A stretch of 5,262 nt of DNA from Verrucomicrobiota bacterium (GTDB taxonomy: Bacteria > Verrucomicrobiota > Verrucomicrobiia > Chthoniobacterales > UBA10450): the NCBI GenBank assembly GCA_003219095.1, contig QHPM01000050.1, forward strand, positions 1 to 5,262, given 5' to 3'. The notes under the pieces are model-generated. The model worked only from the letters and a program-made list of their open reading frames with translations, was not told the origin of the DNA and searched no databases. Each line of letters starts with the position of its first letter. The first letter of the stretch is position 1. Of this stretch, positions 4,494 to 5,262 are shown in pieces. Made by a program: the position numbers and the translations under genes.

Positions 4494-5262
4494 TTAGGAT
4501 TCGCATTCGCAGACGATTCGGAAACCAAGATCGTTGCAGGAGAAATTCGGGACGTTGGCGCTTCGAGTGGTCGCGCGCAAACTGGCGAAGCGCGATTTCC
4601 AACTGCCGCCGCGATAAACGCGTTTGGCTCCACTCGGGGGTCCGTGCGGATCGGATTTGGGCGTCGGCTTGTACTGCTCAAAGAAATTGCTGCACCATTC
4701 CCAGACATTCCCCGACATATCCTCCATCCCGAACGGACTGGCTCCGCGTGGAAATGAACCCACCGGCGCACTCTCCGCATAGCCATCATCGATCTGGCGA
4801 TCGCTCCAGGCGAAGGAAGTATTTTTGTCAGCGAAGTTGGCGAGATCGCCGCGCTTATCGAAATTGCCCCACGGATATCTGCGTCCGTCAGTCCCCTTGG
4901 CGGCGTATTCCCATTCTGCTTCGGTCGGCAGCCGATATTTTCTGCGCTCACGGGTGCTGAGCCATTGGCAAAACTTTATCGCATCCAGACTGCTGACATA
5001 AACAACGGGGTGACGATCCCCGGTGGCGGGCGCACGTTTACTTTTGTGAAGGGGATCGAAGGCTTCGTAATGCGCGTTCGTGATTGGAAAACGCGATATG
5101 TAAAAGCGACTGAGCGTAACGCGGAAATGCGGGGTTTCGTTTGGAGGCGCACTCGGAAACGGATTGCCCATGATGAATTCTCCCGATGGAATAAGAAACA
5201 TCTGACCGCCAAGTGAATTGCTATAGTTGGGATAACGCTTCCGTTCCTGCTCGAGTGAAAGC
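4494..5262 (-). CDS. SUMF1/FGE-fold (formylglycine-generating enzyme family) protein, N-terminus beyond window edge
   Basis: The frame is open from the stop (TAA, 4496-4494) to the right edge. The Met at 5201 is probably internal: the 20 codons before it end YSNSLGGQ and run into MFLIPSGEFIMG, like the family's usual NSLGM-x-FVLIPAGEFxMGS opening. Numbering from that Met, the fold's landmarks are in order: FYISRFPITNAHYEAF (33-48), HPVVYVSSLDAIKFCQWL (64-81), YRLPTEAEWEYAAKG (89-103), YPWGN (109-113), GMEDMSGNVWEWC (158-170), RVYRGGSW (194-201) and NDLGFRIV (223-230). True FGE oxidises a sulfatase cysteine to formylglycine using two copper-binding cysteines shortly after GGS; here that stretch is GGSWKSRFASLRATTRS, with none. 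It is therefore unlikely to be a sulfatase activator; other SUMF1-fold proteins are regulatory, binding or differently catalytic. No sulfatase gene is in view. Substrate unknown. Confidence 0.88.
   Translation of the reverse strand, partial: LSLEQERKRYPNYSNSLGGQMFLIPSGEFIMGNPFPSAPPNETPHFRVTLSRFYISRFPITNAHYEAFDPLHKSKRAPATGDRHPVVYVSSLDAIKFCQWLSTRERRKYRLPTEAEWEYAAKGTDGRRYPWGNFDKRGDLANFADKNTSFAWSDRQIDDGYAESAPVGSFPRGASPFGMEDMSGNVWEWCSNFFEQYKPTPKSDPHGPPSGAKRVYRGGSWKSRFASLRATTRSANVPNFSCNDLGFRIVCECES

Noticed and set aside
4124..4951. A 275-codon minus-strand frame across rpsU and the SUMF1-fold gene
   Set aside because: It is out of frame with the SUMF1-fold motifs, antisense to rpsU and through its terminator, and its product shows no family pattern. 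It is a shadow frame of GC-rich codons.

Overview
The window looks like chromosomal DNA from a Verrucomicrobiota bacterium, probably of the Spartobacteria/Chthoniobacterales type. This is inferred from gene content and style: a single-chain SecDF behind yajC, a GT39-type membrane glycosyltransferase, a SUMF1/FGE-fold protein, and intergenic spacers filled with short degenerate repeats (AATCCGTG-like arms, 8-bp tandem units). No rRNA or other phylogenetic marker is present, so the placement is a judgement from memory of similar genomes.

Layout: (1) 1-817, minus strand: the N-terminal 272 codons of a multi-pass GT39-family glycosyltransferase that runs off the left edge. It has a good sigma70-like promoter (TTGACA-17-TCTAAG) almost touching its start codon. 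(2) 818-1084: divergent intergenic region. (3) 1085-1414 yajC and (4) 1510-3852 secDF, same strand, probably one Sec-accessory operon. The 95-bp gap between them consists largely of short tandem repeats. (5) 3853-4137: a gene-free stretch bounded by imperfect inverted repeats and containing two clean hairpins, most like a non-autonomous dispersed repeat. (6) 4138-4472: a compact unit for ribosomal protein S21 with promoter, leader hairpin, Shine-Dalgarno (SD) sequence, rpsU and a rho-independent terminator. (7) 4494-5262, minus strand: a SUMF1/FGE-fold protein convergent with rpsU. Its frame stays open through the right edge, so its N-terminus lies outside the window.

How the genes work together: YajC and SecDF are both membrane accessories of the SecYEG translocon. 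SecDF uses the proton gradient to pull exported proteins across, and all of its key proton-relay residues can be seen. S21 acts in translation initiation. The glycosyltransferase and the SUMF1-fold protein have no evident link to Sec beyond being membrane or exported-type functions.

I did not find a convincing undescribed system. The points most worth a second look are the repeat-element structure between secDF and rpsU, the repeats at the secDF translation start, the fact that rpsU alone has a strong SD sequence plus a leader hairpin, and the absence of both FGE active-site cysteines from the SUMF1-fold protein.
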